A DNA stretch of 64,000 nucleotides from contig NC_088099.1 of NCBI RefSeq assembly GCF_036370855.1, positions 147,951,517-148,015,516 of the forward strand. The letters run 5' to 3'. The notes under the pieces are model-generated. The model was not told the DNA's origin, did not search any database, and saw only the letters and a list, made by a program, of their open reading frames with translations. Of this stretch, positions 1 through 13,990 are shown one piece after another. The position numbers and the translations under genes are program-made. The stretch's first letter is position 1; every line of letters starts with the position of its first letter. Source of the stretch: Dromaius novaehollandiae (taxonomy: Eukaryota; Chordata; Aves; Casuariiformes; Dromaiidae).

Positions 1-3000
1 CAGGCAAGCCTGTGATCATCTTTTTCTCCAGGAGCCCCATGTTAACCTGAAACTCACTAAATATGGTTTTTATTATATAACCTGGGATCTTTCCAACCAT
101 TAGTCGATGCAGCACGATGCTCTTTGTTTAGCTTCTCAGCAGAGTGAGAGGAAATACACTGACTGGCTTGTTCATACAATCCACACTGTTGTCTGTCTTT
201 CAAAGGTGTTGTGTTATATATGCTATGAATTTGGCTACCAGCAGTATTAGTGTATTTGGATGTGTGTAGCTAGCATTACTTAAGTGAAACTTCGAGATTC
301 TCAGCATTTTCTAAATGATCACACTTTGAGTTAAATGAATTCCAATGCCAATGTTTTAACAATATTATAGAATAAATAATAAATAATTTTATAGCTAACA
401 TTTGTCCTTAGTATTTCTTTTTCCTTAGATAAAAGGGCCACCAGAGCAGTAATTATCAATCTTCATCACACAGAAAAATCACACACTCTCTTTGCCGTCA
501 TTAGCATCCATGAACCTAAGGTCACACCTTTCCAGCCGTATTAGTGCATGTAGCGAGGTGAGGAGGGACGTTTCGAGGGAGCGAGGGATTCCACGTTCCC
601 GCGTGTGCTGCTGAACGGGCAGCTGCTGGGGGCTCTGAGGGGCTAGCTCCTGCTCAGAGCAGCCTGCCCGCCCCCACTAAGAACAGAAAAGCAATGACTT
701 TGTTAGCTGCTGTTGGAAGCAGCTCTGTCTGACCTGTGCATCTCCCAGCCTGCTGACCCAAGGCTATTTAGGGAATAAGAATTGAGCTCTGCATGCCACA
801 TATTTGCCTTGTGTACCCACTTTCCGAAGAACACTCTGAATGAAGGACAGTCTCATCTGGTCAAGCAGTTTCCCTCTTGCTCTCTGCTTTCTGAGAAACA
901 ATGAGGTTATTCTGTTCACAGTTGCATTTAAAAACAGTTTTCTTGATTCTACAGCCTAACTGCAGAAGAGTGAATAATAATGTACATGTGAATTAGAGTT
1001 GAATTATGCTAGTGTAAAAGTTCAGATGCAATCACTGGCTTCCTGTGAAGGACTGAGCAGGCCTTTAACTATATATTCTTCTTCTTCCTATTTAAATTGA
1101 CTGCTAGAAAGCAAAAAAGTCTTTCAAGTAATTTAAACACAGAAGGCAAGTTTACATCCATTTCTAAAATATAGTTAGGTAATGCTATTTCCAGTAATTA
1201 AATACTTAATCATTGGAAGCCATAATAAGAATGTGCTAATTTCAGTTCACACGAGACACGCAAAGGCAATAAATTACAACTCTCTATCACACCCCCATCC
1301 CTTTTATGATTACTACTCTGCTATGGAAGTAATGTGTTTTCTCTCACGGCTAAGTAAGTGTCTTCAGTTGCTACAACCTTATCAAAGTTTGTTAAGCCTA
1401 ACAGAGATTAAGTGTTGGTTAGGAAATGTGAATTTCTAGATTCTATTAGAGACGCTCCTAAAATACCAGTGTCAAGTAAACAAACAGTTACATCAAGGGA
1501 TTACAGTGAACACATTTCATTTGCTATGTATCCTACTGATGGTGAGACCAACTTCCAACACAAAGAAGAAAGTTTCTGTGGTAAACATCACCTTTTTGAT
1601 ACCTGACTGCTTCAGAACTGGCCTTGGAACACTGAAGAACCAGTTACACATTGATTTTTTAAGAGCAGAGAAATACTGGTTGTCCTGAAAGCATCCCAAC
1701 AGATATCAGAAAGATTGGCACAAACACCATAGAAAAAGTACACTCTGTTCAGATTTCTTTTTTGGCATTTTTGTTTTCCCAAATTCATTTTCATACATTT
1801 CTGCCCATAGACTATTACCATGAGCCAGACTACAAGAAATTGGCTGTGGTTACTCCTTCATTCCATACTCTTTTCTTTACTCTTTCCCTGCACTCGAAGT
1901 TTCTTCTTGTGTCAGTGAATCAGCAATTACATTAAGGCTTGCTATTGCCTTAACTTTCTGTAAGTCATCTTTAAAATGGCTGTCACAAGAAGAGGCATTC
2001 TGGTCTTCTCTCTTTATTCTTCCCAACTTTTAGAGTTGGCTCCATTGCAGATTTATTTCCTATACTTTGTCACAGTGATGGATAACATATATAGCAATGT
2101 ATGACTCCTGAACCTTACTTCTACCTTTAAGTGGTTGAAACGAATCCTCCAGCTGACAGAACTGAAAGCAAAGACAGAACCAAAAGCAGATGCTTTGGAA
2201 ACCATTTGGATTTCAATAGGGGAAGGAGCCTGTATTTTGTTAACAGATTATGTGCAGATTTCAATGTTTGGACTGGAGTTCTTGGCCATAAAACTGGGGC
2301 TTCAGATAACAAAATTCAGCCTCCTGCTCATTGAAAGACTTTCTGCAAGATATTGAGTAAGTCTTTTAGACCGATACAGAAGTTAAGCATTTCTATTACC
2401 TTTGTTGAGGTCACTCTGTTTTGTTTTTTTTCCTGTTCTTTGGGACAATAGATCCATCTGACAGCACCGTTCATAGTTAGATACACAAACAGTCTAGAAG
2501 TGTCCAGATACTATAATGAGACCCCAGAAATTTTCATGCTAGTGTCACCTTTCTTTTTCATGAAATGATGTTTGCAATAAAGGAAATTTTGCTTGTACAG
2601 AAAAACTTGGTTTTCTTTTTGGCAACACCTCTTCTGAGAAGGGGGTAAAATGTAAGTCTCTCACATGAGCAATCATTTCCTGGCTCATGAGAGGTGTCTT
2701 GTTCTTTTCTTGCAATCCAGATCCATGTGCAGGGGCAGAGGTGGGTCACAAATGATTTGAGGGTGTCAAGTTAAGGAGCTGCCAAGAAGTCTCCTATGGC
2801 ACCTTTGAGCTTCCCACTGCCCTGCCAGTCAGCACTACTAGGCATAGCACCCAGTTGCCTACTTTCTTCAAAGCATCTTTTTATGATAACTGTCCACAGG
2901 AATCTGTCTTCAGAAGACTCTGGAGACGTTAGGGGTTACTGCTGTCACGCTTGAAAATGATTTGACCAAGTCGGCCTCTGACTAGTGCCCTTTGCAGAAG

Positions 3001-6000
3001 CAGTGTGTCAGGTGGATCCAGCAGCAGATACAAATCAGATTTTGTGACTAACAACCATTAAATAGCTTAAAAACATTCAAGTTTCTAAGATGTTTACAGA
3101 TTGCAAGAGGAACATTTTGCAGAATAAAACTGCAGTCCTGGAGCTTAATACTCAGTCTACTATTTCATTATTGCCCTTTTTCATTTTAGCACACCAAGCA
3201 ATTTGTATGTGTCTATGGACTTTTTAGTAATGTATACCCAAAGCAATTGCCAAATGTTATTCAGTGCTGCTAATACGTAATAGTTCTAATGAATAATGTT
3301 TTTGTTAGGAGTGCGGCAAACTGTTATTTATTCAGAAGAATTCCAACCAACCATAATGCCTGGTATTACTAAGGTATGAATGCAATAATTACCAAACACA
3401 GTTCTAAAATGCAGTTTGTTAACTTGGAGGAGATTGTGAGATTGTGACACACATTTAAAGCGCCTACAAAGCTGACATTTGGGTGTTTTTTTCCCCTCAG
3501 TCTTTGTTTATGTAAGCTGAATATGCACTTACTGTATCCACCAAAAGAGTGTCTCCACATCCATTTATGCTGTAAATTTATTTACAATTTATTTATAATT
3601 TATGCATCAAGATCCAATAACTGAACAGGAGACATCAAAGCAAGCAATAAGATTGTTTAGAAGATAAAGGAGGAAATGAATTTTCAGAAGTGTCCAACTC
3701 TTTTCCATTTTCCATGAGGTTTAGACTCCAAAGTAAGTTACTTGTTTTTGACGATGTCCGCAGGATATGTCACATAACCAGTGGGTTGTTTTAGTTAGCA
3801 AGAAACGACACGAGAACCAAAATGCACAGCGCATTACCAATGAAAACTATGCATTTTGCTGATGGATATAATGAGAGAGCTATACAAAGCTGTCGGAACT
3901 GGACCAGAACCATAACCGAAGGCTGAGCTCTGTAGGAATGGGAGAACAAGAATGACATTGAGTGGTGTCACTGACAAGACAGAATCAAACTGAATACAGA
4001 ATTCAACAATGATTTATCTATGAATTTTAAGTATACATATACAAGATTAATGTCTTACTGTGTCACAGTGGACTGAAAATCCATTTAAAATGTTATAAAA
4101 ATTATAAATAAGCATTTCTAGTGGAGAGGAAACTAGAACTAGAAATGACCAATGAAAACTGGAACGGACAGCATTCCAAAAGTGAAATTTTTTAATAAGG
4201 ATGAAAACCATAACAAAGGAGCTGCAAGCAAAAAAGAATATGAACTGAAACTAATTCATTACCATGGAACTAACATAGTACAAGCAGAAATTTTTTGGAG
4301 ACTGGCCTGAAGTTTAAAATCCTGTGATTCTAAATCATGTGAATCTAAATAACTTTTATAATGTTGTAGGCATTTCCCATTATTCAGGGCTGTTGGGGAC
4401 ATACACTTTCCACTCTCTCCCTGCCCAGTGTCTGCCAAGCTTGCAGAGTTGCAGGGATGTTTTGTAGGTGCAGAGTTACAAGCATTTCCAGCACTTGTTG
4501 GTAATTTTCAAATCCCTTAACTTATGTACAGATAAGTGCAGAAATTTGCAGCCTCATAGCTGGGAGACAGATGATACTGCAGGTGCATTAGTACAAATGC
4601 AAGTGCTACACTATTTTTATCATGACTCAGCTGGGAATTTAAAGAAGAGGCACTCATCCCTTTGGCAGCTGAGAGAGGCCAGAAAAAGTATCTCTGGAGA
4701 ATACAAGCATCTGGGCTGGAGAAACACTTTGTTTTTGTGTAACTCATGAATTTTGGTGTTTGAAAAGTACATTAAATTCTGAGGCAAGGGAAGAAAAAGA
4801 ATTGGGCATAGAACTAGTTAATGAGGGGAGGACATGAGAACAGACTGTAACACTTCTATGCGTATTAAGCATAGTCCTGTTTTATTATTGTTGTTATTGC
4901 TGCAGAATTTTTTTAATACTAAATCAACATGATAAGTCGTGGAGGCACTTGCCACAAAAAGGCAATCATTGGCTGAAGATAGCAGAGTCCACTTCATGAC
5001 AATACAAGAGGCAACATCTCTGTAGTTGTGATGCTGATTTTGCTGAATCCAGCATTCCCAGCCGGGGGCCCAGAGGAAGAATATGAGTTTAATAAGGCAG
5101 AAATCTTCTAGGGAGGTTTTTTTGTATGTGTTTTAACCTGAATCCTTCTATTAATTTGACATCATGCTCCCACAACCAATTGTATCAGCACACGTGAAGG
5201 GGAGGCAGGGAACTGTGGCAGACAGATAATGATGAGAGACTGGTGGGAGGAGTTTGGAAACCTTTTAAACTAGTTGTGCTTGCATAAAAATACAGTGTTA
5301 AATGGCACTAGGAGAGAACTGATTTAGGGATATGAGATTCTGATATGGGGAGACCTGATATGGGAATTTGAATGCCCCTCAGGAAAAAGCAAAAGCGCAG
5401 GTTTGGCTGGTTGGAAGGGTGCACCTGGAAGAGACAGTGACAAGTGTAGCTTGCCCTGTGATGGGGGCATCTGGGATGGGGTGAAAGCTCTCCAGTTTTC
5501 ACAAAGCTCGCAAAGGTGAGATTGGGAATACATCCTGGATATGCTAATTTGAGAACACAGGTTATGCTAGCTTCCTGCGCTGGAAAAAAGAGAACCAGCT
5601 TTTAATAGAGACAGGATGTTTTTTAGAATCAGCTTAACTTGAAGAAACTCTGGCTTGACTGACCCTTGTTACACAACTGTGAGCTTTTCTGACAATCCAC
5701 TGTACTGGAGAATGCCATCCTGACCAGAAGAATAAATGGTCTCAGGGAGCCCAACCTTACAAAGAGAAGTTCATCCAGACACAGTTGTGGTCAGAAGAGC
5801 ATGAGGAATTGATTCAGAGGGGAAAACAGACTTAATGTTATCAGAAGAGGTCAACGTTTGTGCACCATTTTTTTTTACAGGTGCAGAAAATGAGGGTCAG
5901 GCAATGCCATTAAAAGTTATTTTCTCCCTCACCTTTAACTCCAAATTCTAAGTTAGCACTTATTGGGAGCATCCTCTCGGAACATTTTCTTGCTGCTATT

Positions 6001-7101
6001 TTAAAATGTAAATCTGAAAAAAAGATAATTAAGAGGAAGGGTGAGCAAGACATTTTAAATGTCTTCTATGAGCTGGCCCTGAGCCCCTGCAGGCAAAAAT
6101 CCATGAGGGGGGGGATGCTCTCAGGTCCCTCACACCTTCCTCATCAGAACAGTAAGGATTGCTGAAAATGTGTTTCTTTTGCCAACAGGAGGGGAGGGGG
6201 AAACACTTTTTATTCTATTTCAGCTGGTGGTAACATTTCCATTGTGTGTGATTTCTGCTCCTGTGATCCTTTCCATCTCAAGAAAGGGTGGGAAGATTAA
6301 AATGAGAGAAGAATTCATTTCCAAATTAACACTGCCATGAGCCCTGGGACCATTAGTACGTTGCAGCTCCCAGTGGAGCTCATTCCCTCATCACAGTATC
6401 TCCTGCTGCTTTCCAAAAGATGGTGGAGACACGTGATTGGCATATGTCATGTGTGTGCCATTCTTTTACCTCAAAAAAAAGAAATTGGGTAGTGTCTTAG
6501 ATATTCCCTAAATTATTCAGGGCCACATGAATTGTGGGTCTGGGTTTTTCCAAAGGGAACACTGAAGATGTATATCTTGCCCTTGAAGGTGTGACTTTCC
6601 TGTCTGCACACCCACTGTGCAGGTTTGCTGTAGCACACTCTAATTAAGCAGTCACATGTTTTTTACTCTGGAGGATCCACGTCCCATTTAGTACCTTCAA
6701 TGTTTTAATGTTCTGCATTCAATATGTAACCAGGTGCTCCCAGGACTATTTTAACATGCACCGTTCAAATTAGACATTGAACACATATTTAGTTCTCACC
6801 GAGCTCTTCTTTCTGGTTCCTCCACAGGCAATACTACATTTACTTGCATGATATTCCTGTGGTATCAACTATTTAACCACTGACTAACTGAATCACAGTC
6901 AAATCCTAGCCCCTTCATCTGGATGCACCCTGGAGATGATGAAGCCCTGAGATCTCAGAATACACAGCAATTTTTAGCCCCTCTCATGTTCAGTCATGGC
7001 TCCAGCCAACCAGCTGTACATTCGTGAGCAGTCAGCCTCTCTGCTAACCCAGCCGCCAGCAGCTTGCACTAGGAATTCAGAAAACAGTGAGTAGACAGGT
7101 T
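1..7101. other. Intergenic, no gene recognised
   Basis: I find no exon with splice sites and no family resemblance. Short ORFs of up to 93 codons are scattered on both strands, as expected by chance. A GC-rich patch with several CpG sites lies at about 540-680. Two overlapping plus-strand frames (2131-2356) are open together but show no domain. Confidence 0.6.
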
Positions 7102-7172
7102 GGTGAGGCTCAGTGGAAAATAAGGCTTTACGTGACTTGCCTAGCATCACATAGGAACCTTGTGGATCCAGC
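7102..7172 (-). repeat. MIR-type SINE remnant
   Basis: The plus strand reads GTGAGGCTCAGTGGAAAATAAGG, then GTGACTTGCCTAGCATCACATAGGAACCTTGTGGATCC. This is the reverse complement of the MIR core (GAGGCTCAGAGAGGTTAAGTGACTTGCCCAAGGTCACACAG). The resemblance is visible over about 70 bases only. Confidence 0.5.
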
Positions 7173-10100
7173 TATCTAAATTTGCATTTCATTAAAATAA
7201 TTATGAAATCATTATTTCTTTGCCTGCAACCCCTTTCATCAGATTTCTGAATTCTTTAACAAATTATGCGAGGATCCCCTTGATAACAGTACACTTCAGT
7301 ACACCCCCTTCAGTACACCATCATAACTCTGCTCCAGAGCATTTGATCCTGTTAATCAAATGAGATGGGTTTGGCAGAAAGGTTGTAAGTTCAGATAACT
7401 AGTCTGTTTCAAAGTGTACACACACACAAGCAAAATAAAAATTTTGGATGCAATCTTAATATAGGCATTTCCTAACTTTTGAAGGCTGAAATTGGAAACT
7501 TAACTTTTTTAGATTTAAAAGTGTAGTATAATCTTAAAATCATCCAACTGTTTTGAGTTTTTAAATGAATACCTTTAAAATCTGCCTTCTTCAATAATAA
7601 ACACATTGTTAATATGTTCCACAAGCAAATTAATGTCAAACAACCAATTATACACTGCCTTTCATGTTAGATGAGTTATTTCCAAGTGTGGGAAGTGCAT
7701 GTAGTAAGTCCGCTTCTTTCTGAGCGGTGAGTTTTGAGTAGCAGTGTTTTACATCCACTCTGAACTTATATTTTCCTGGTGTTAATGACTGTGTAAGATA
7801 CTCAGAAGTGTTAGGACCTATACTCTTGAAACCAGATTTTGCAGTCTTCACTCACTTAAATGTTGTTCCATCATCTGTGTCCAGTAACTTAAGAAAACCA
7901 AATTTGTGAGATATGGAAGTGAAAGCCACCTAGTGAACAAGAGAGCCATCTGAATAGAGATTAGCTTCATCCCAGAAGAATTCAGGATTTATTGATACCA
8001 TCTACACTGACAGCAGTTTAAGAGAAACTATATAAGGCTGATCCAGATTAATAACATGACTAAGGACATGGTCGGCACAGCTCCAGTCCAAACAGAGTAG
8101 TTACAGAGTTGAGTGTGTGCAGCAATAGCAAGAGCAGGCTGCAGGCGGGCTGTGGGCTGGACCAAACTCCTGCTCTGCTGGGACCTCCCGGCACCCTGTG
8201 CACCGTGTGTGGGTCTGAGAAACTGGGGGGAATTCATGACATTCCACTTCATCTGCCATCATCATGGTGGCAATGCAGGATGAAGGATGTAAATCCCCCT
8301 AATACACCAGGTGTGAGTCCACACCTGCATTCCCTTCAAAACAGTGGCTGCTTCTCCGTATTACGGAAAAGTTGTGCACAGCAAGGAATATATGTAGAAT
8401 GGCACTGCAAAGCTTGGCAGCCATTTAAGCCCAGGCAACTATTTCATCGTTAGTCTAAGTACACAGTCATGCAAACTGATCACGTTTATTGCTGATTTTG
8501 TTGATATTTGCATATACTAAAGGGTTTTCAGCCAAGAGTAACTCCCTTGTTCAGACCCAACTCATTTGCACCAGAAGTGATCCTCAACCCTGCTGCATCT
8601 GTGTGCACCCTTGGGAAAACAGAGGGTGGGTGGCAATAGCAGTGGGAGCAATGCCAGTCTTGCCTTGCCAATGTGGATATATACTGTAAAATATCCAGAG
8701 CTACTGTACATAGGGAACCGTAGTGAAAAGGACAAGCAGATGTAATTTACCTAATTGACGGCCTAATTAAGATCTGAAGAAGAGGTGGGTGATTTTGTGC
8801 TGTTGGAAAACAAGTTATTGAAAGGATTGAAAATGAATATAATAGGTCTCAGTGGTGTTTAACAAACAGAATTCACTCAAAACAGTTTTTAAATGTTCAA
8901 GATCTCATTTTCTACAGCAACTCTGCCAGTTTACGATCACCACATTCAGAACTGAGCCAAGAGAGCACAGCTGGGGTGAGTGGGGGTTGCTGTTGGGTTT
9001 TCCTGTTATCTGTTTGATGTGATGCCGATCCCTTAGACTGTGGCATTAGTCAGTGGAAAAAATGTGTCTCTCACTTCAGTGAAACACCCACACCCATTAT
9101 TTCATATTCTGTTCAGCAGTTTCCTCTCAGTTGCATTCGTCAGAGTCACAACGGATGTGATTTTAGCAGTGGCGGATTGCCATGCCCAGCCTTTCAGAGG
9201 CTGCCCTGAGGTGATCCTGGCTGATATCCCGAGGGCTTCACCTCCTCCTTGTGTTTGCCTATTTGCCACTTTTGCATTTTTTTCCGTTTCACACACAAAC
9301 ACCTGTGTCTCACAAAGTGCCCTCAAATTCTAATCACCAGTCATGAGCCAGTGCCACACTGCAGGGAAAGCCAGAAGATGGTGCCCTTCTCTGCATCAAC
9401 CTTGATTTATATCTATAAAATGGACATTTGGGCAAGGGAGGTTGGAAAGGGGATCAAAGAAAACAACTTCTTCACTGTTCAGGAAGCCAGTATGTTTATT
9501 TTTGAAAAAGACGGTTTTGAGACAAATGTGGAAGGAAGGCAGTATTTGCAGGTGACAAGGTATCTCTTGCACAGTCTTTCAGTCACTCAGCAGTTTTCCT
9601 CGTGGAAAGGAAACTGTCTAGTCCAGGGAAGTGGTGATGATAGTATCCCTGACAGAGCCCCCTTTGAAGACAGCTTTGATATCACGATCAGGCAATGGAA
9701 GTGAATGTGAGTGGGAGCAAATTTGCCTTCCTGTGTAAAACAATCCTATCTGTAATTTATCTCCCATTTTGCTTCTGGATAACTCATCAAATTGTGGCAC
9801 AGTCATACTACACTTGTAGATGGGAGATCCCGTATCTGAGGTATACGACCACAACTATGATCAGCAGAGTCTGAACAGCCCTAATCACTTAGTGGGACCA
9901 TTACAGAGTCAGGGTTCCTACAGTAGTGTCTGCAGGTTTTTTCTATTTCTGTTTTCTCATACAGACATCCAAATTTTTGAGGCTTCTGGATTGTTTCAGT
10001 TGAATTTGACAGAGACTCCAAGGTCTCAAAATAATTAAAGTCTTTAAGGAATATGACCAGCTAAGGAGACAAAGAAGCTACACGTTCTCTGATGGAGAAG

Positions 10101-13100
10101 CACCTAGAGAATACACTCTGGTGAGGGACTTTAAGATTCTCTTGGCTGCAGGGAAAAAAATGCAAAAAACATAACACAAAATTCCCCCAAATGTTGATGG
10201 AAATAGCACCTTACCAGACACGAAAGTCAATCTCACACAACTTAGTAGGAACTCAGACTCCAGTGGTCCTGAGGTTCACAGAATAATTTTTTCTCTGTGG
10301 GAAGCCTTCTCCTTCAAGCCTGCTTCAGGAAAAAAAAAAAAGAAAAAAGTTTTTAACCATCTTCCCAGTGCTGTGCTTGCCTTTTAAAAGCTGGGATCTT
10401 GTTGCATGGAAGGCCTTGAAAAATGGAGGAAAGATATTTTTGCTGATTGGTTGTTGAATTCAGCTGGTTTTTAGGTTGATTTTGTTTTTTGGATTTGTTG
10501 CCAAAGAAGCCTGGAGTACTAGATGTATTTTCTTGCATATCTGCACTAGATAATGAATAGTAAATCTAAGAATGAGCATTGTCCAGTCCTTGTTTAATGA
10601 CCCCGTAGAGATCTAGCCCATAAAATAAATGAGCACAATGTCACTGAGTGCTGGACTTTGTTCAGTGTTATCTGAAAGTCATGCAAAATCATGAGAGCTG
10701 CTAAGCAAGGACATTAGTCTCCAGCCTCCCCTTTTCTCCCTTTCTCTTCTGCACTCCCTGTTTATTTTAGGAAGCCTGTGGAAGTTCTGATCTTCAGGAA
10801 TGTGACTTGTATATATCTGAGTGAAGAGAAATACGAGAAATTGTTGACGTGGCTTCACCATGGGTTTTGAAATGAACCAGGATGTTCACTATGTTCTCCT
10901 TGCACCTTGATAATTGTCCCAAGCTTAGAACTGAGCTCGTTCAGTGCAACAGAGATGCCATTTTTCAGGTGTTCAGACAGACTTCAACAGGAATTATTTT
11001 TTAGAACATCATTTACTGATCCAATGTAGTCTTGATATTAGAGAAAAAGAAACTGGGGAATATTCTCTGTGAAATTTTCAGTTAGAGTCATGAAGGGACT
11101 TGGCACCTATCATCTAACTCCTTTGGGCCTGTGGCTTTAAAAATCTTGAACAACATCTTCCTCTCCCCTGCTGCTTTATCCTGCAGATATGTCAGCTACA
11201 CAGTTTCCTAAGTCTCTGACTCAGAAATGCTAAACACCCCTTTTGTCTCCTGAGTTCTGGGAGAACTCCCCAAGGAGGCAGCAATCAGCACATGTGGCCT
11301 CCAGGAATCAGTACAACTGCTCTGGCTGGACAAAAAGGGAGCTGACCCTAGAATTTCTAGCAAATAAAACCCCATGAACTCTTTTTTCCAGTCTTCCTTC
11401 TCCGCTAGACTACAAATCAGATGTAGGGTTTTTCATCAAAGCTTCTAATTTGTTCCACGACCAGAATTAATACATAAAAGACAAAGAAAGCACTAAGTTA
11501 GCAGCTTCAGATCCTCCCTTCTACCTCACATTTACCACCATCTGACCCTGCAGAGGGATACATAGCACAGCCGAACACAGATCTCTCCTGCAATCTGCAA
11601 GTGCAATCATAACACAGTGAACAACTACAATAATTCCTTGTTTAGATCAGAATTTTACAGCTCTCCACAAACCCCAAAAATTACCAGTGCCAGAACATAT
11701 AGGATCTGAAAGCCCGCAGAGTGTCCATCTGCCCAAATTTGGAGAGATTTTGAATGCTGGAGCTCAGTATTGACTGAAGCTGTTACTATCTGGACAACAG
11801 AGGAATAAGAAGATATTAAAGAGAACAGCCCTATATAAAAAAAGATAAAATTTCAAAACCACCTTATTTCTGCTGGAAGCCAAGTACATTTCCTCCACAC
11901 TCATCTCCGGTGAGAAATATCCTGGAATTTTTCCCCCTGAAATGCTAACTAACTAGTCTGCTCTAAGAGAAAGCCCAGCTCACTTTGAAGTGGTAAGTAT
12001 ACTTAAATCTGCTGCAGGCTTCAGTATCCCTGAGGTCCTAAGGCCTACAAACTCTTTTTATTCATTTAAAATGAAATAGAAATTAGGAAAAAAGCCTCAG
12101 TAGAACTGAAAAGTAGACACTGGTGAGCTTTGTAACCCTCTCACCCCCCCATGGGGTTCTATCTTCCATCTAATAGGATCCCCTACCCTGTGTTATGAAG
12201 AAGATTCTCTTTTCATTTAGAGCAAAGTGAAAATTCACACATGGTCTGGAAAAGGCAAAAAATATTACTGCTATAATTCCATTGTCTGGTGTGAATTAGT
12301 GAATTTGGTATGTTTGCTTGCATCTTCTGCCAGGAGCGTATACGAAGAGTAGCAACTTACCCAGAGAGAAGCTACAATGAAAGTATTGTTACTGAGCAAC
12401 TTATTACTGCACCCAAAGGTGTGACTGCAGCACAGACAGCATGTTTGAGCCAGCCTCAGTGAAAACATTTTGTCATGCAAGAACCTCCTTTAGGTGGTAG
12501 CCTATGCAGATATCCGTGTTGCTGTGTCTTCCTTTCTGCTGTTTCTTGTTGCTGCCTGGTGAACACTATTGAGGATGTGCCTGTCCACACTGCTCTCAGG
12601 CCCGCGGTTAGCAGCATGTGGCTGAAGCTCCCAGCCAGACATGCTCACCCTGTGAGAGGGGCATGGCCTGACCCAGGAGAAGTGTAAAGCTAATCTCTGG
12701 AGGCAGTTTTCACTGCAATTTGGAACTGCCTTTAACACAAGGCAGTGTTTTTACAAGGAACAAATATGTCATACAACACAAGGAACAAATATGTCATACA
12801 ACCACCTCCTGTCAGTAGAAAAAGCATCACAACTCCATCCTCTAGCCTATGGAAAGCCCTGTCTAGTTCAGCTAAATTTTCCTAAAAACGCAGTGGAAAA
12901 TTTTCCAGAAAGTGCTGGTCACCACTTATTTGTTTAGATACCTGCTATATGAGCCTTAATCTCCATATATTTGCTCCCCTCAAGTACTTCAGGTTTCTAT
13001 GGTAATGCAGATGCCATTGGCATGGTAGTGTTCAATGGCATTCATCATTCCTCTCTATGGTCCATTTTTTTTTAAATGGAAAGTCATTTATACTATGGCT

Positions 13101-13861
13101 TGTTAAATAAAGAAAATGTTTATGGGCCAGGTTTGGATCCACTGATGTGGGAGGGAATTTTGCCATTGCCTTCAATAGCATCCAGTATGGTCCTTATGCT
13201 GCACACCATATGTCTTGCTAACCACCACACAATCCCTCACCCCAAACTGCTAGCTTCTCTCTTTTTTGGAAGGAGAGCTAGTGAGACTGATTCATACAAA
13301 GTATCCTCATTGTTTATAACGTAGATTAAAGCATAATTATTTTTAGGAGCTCCTCGGTGATATCAATTTTTAGACACATAGAGAGATGCCAGACGATCTA
13401 GTCCTGACTTTAGAAAAAAGATTTCCTCAGGTACTGCACTCTCTTCTGTTTCATGTCACTGCACCCACCTCCCACTGACTCCTGGCTGCCATTTTAAAGA
13501 ATAGCATGGGAATTATTTCAGACATGTAGAAGAAGGGGTGTGATTCAGTTCGAGATCTCAGTGGGTTGCAAGGATGAAATTGGCGATTGTGAAAAAATCT
13601 TCCTACACATTTTCCATATATTTCACATGTCATCCCACAAAAGGAAGGAAAATAGAAGAGTCCCTTTCAGCTGAAACTGTGGGAAGAAGAAGATGGAAAT
13701 CAGTGAGGTGAGCAAAGTGTGCCAAAATGCCTCCATTTTACACAGCCATTCCAGAAAAATCAGACAGCAGTAGTGTCCCATATAGCATTTCTTAAAACCT
13801 ATGCTGGTAGACCTTAGAGTATGAGAAAAATCCAAATGATGCTGATATTAATCAATGCTTT
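7173..13861. other. Intergenic, no gene recognised
   Basis: The longest open frame is 151 codons on the plus strand at 9249-9704. Its protein has no signal peptide, membrane segment or known motif, and no intron context was found. The rest holds only short chance ORFs and the 25-base duplication. Locally GC-rich parts occur near 8140-8210 and 12590-12680. Confidence 0.55.
12753..12802. repeat. Perfect 25-base tandem duplication
   Basis: Two identical, directly adjacent copies of a 25-base unit (starting ACAAGGAACAAATATG) occupy 12753-12777 and 12778-12802. The lack of any mismatch suggests a recent replication-slippage event. Confidence 0.95.
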
Positions 13862-13990
13862 CATTATTTATTGTGTGCAAGCAGTGTGCTCAGGATAGAG
13901 AAGACATTCAGAAGGAATGAGATTCCTGCCCCTAAAAAGCTATACAGTAACTAAAAGTGGAATCGACAGCTAACAGTAAGTAAATAAATA
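13862..13990 (+). repeat. L2-type LINE 3' remnant
   Basis: The text TTATTTATTGTGTGCAAGCAGTGTGCTCAGGATAGAGAAGACATTCAG, ATTCCTGCCCCTAAAAAGCTATACAG and AGTAAGTAAATAAATAG follows the well-known L2 3' end (TTTATTGAGCACCTACTATGTGCCAGGCACTGTGCTAGG, TCCCTGCCCTCATGGAGCTTACATTCTAG, AATAAACAAATAAATA) in order and spacing. It is an old, strongly diverged fragment. Confidence 0.55.

Noticed and set aside
9360..9430. MIR remnant (TATCTATAAAATGGACA)
   Set aside because: Only one MIR-like block is visible, without the preceding or following core.
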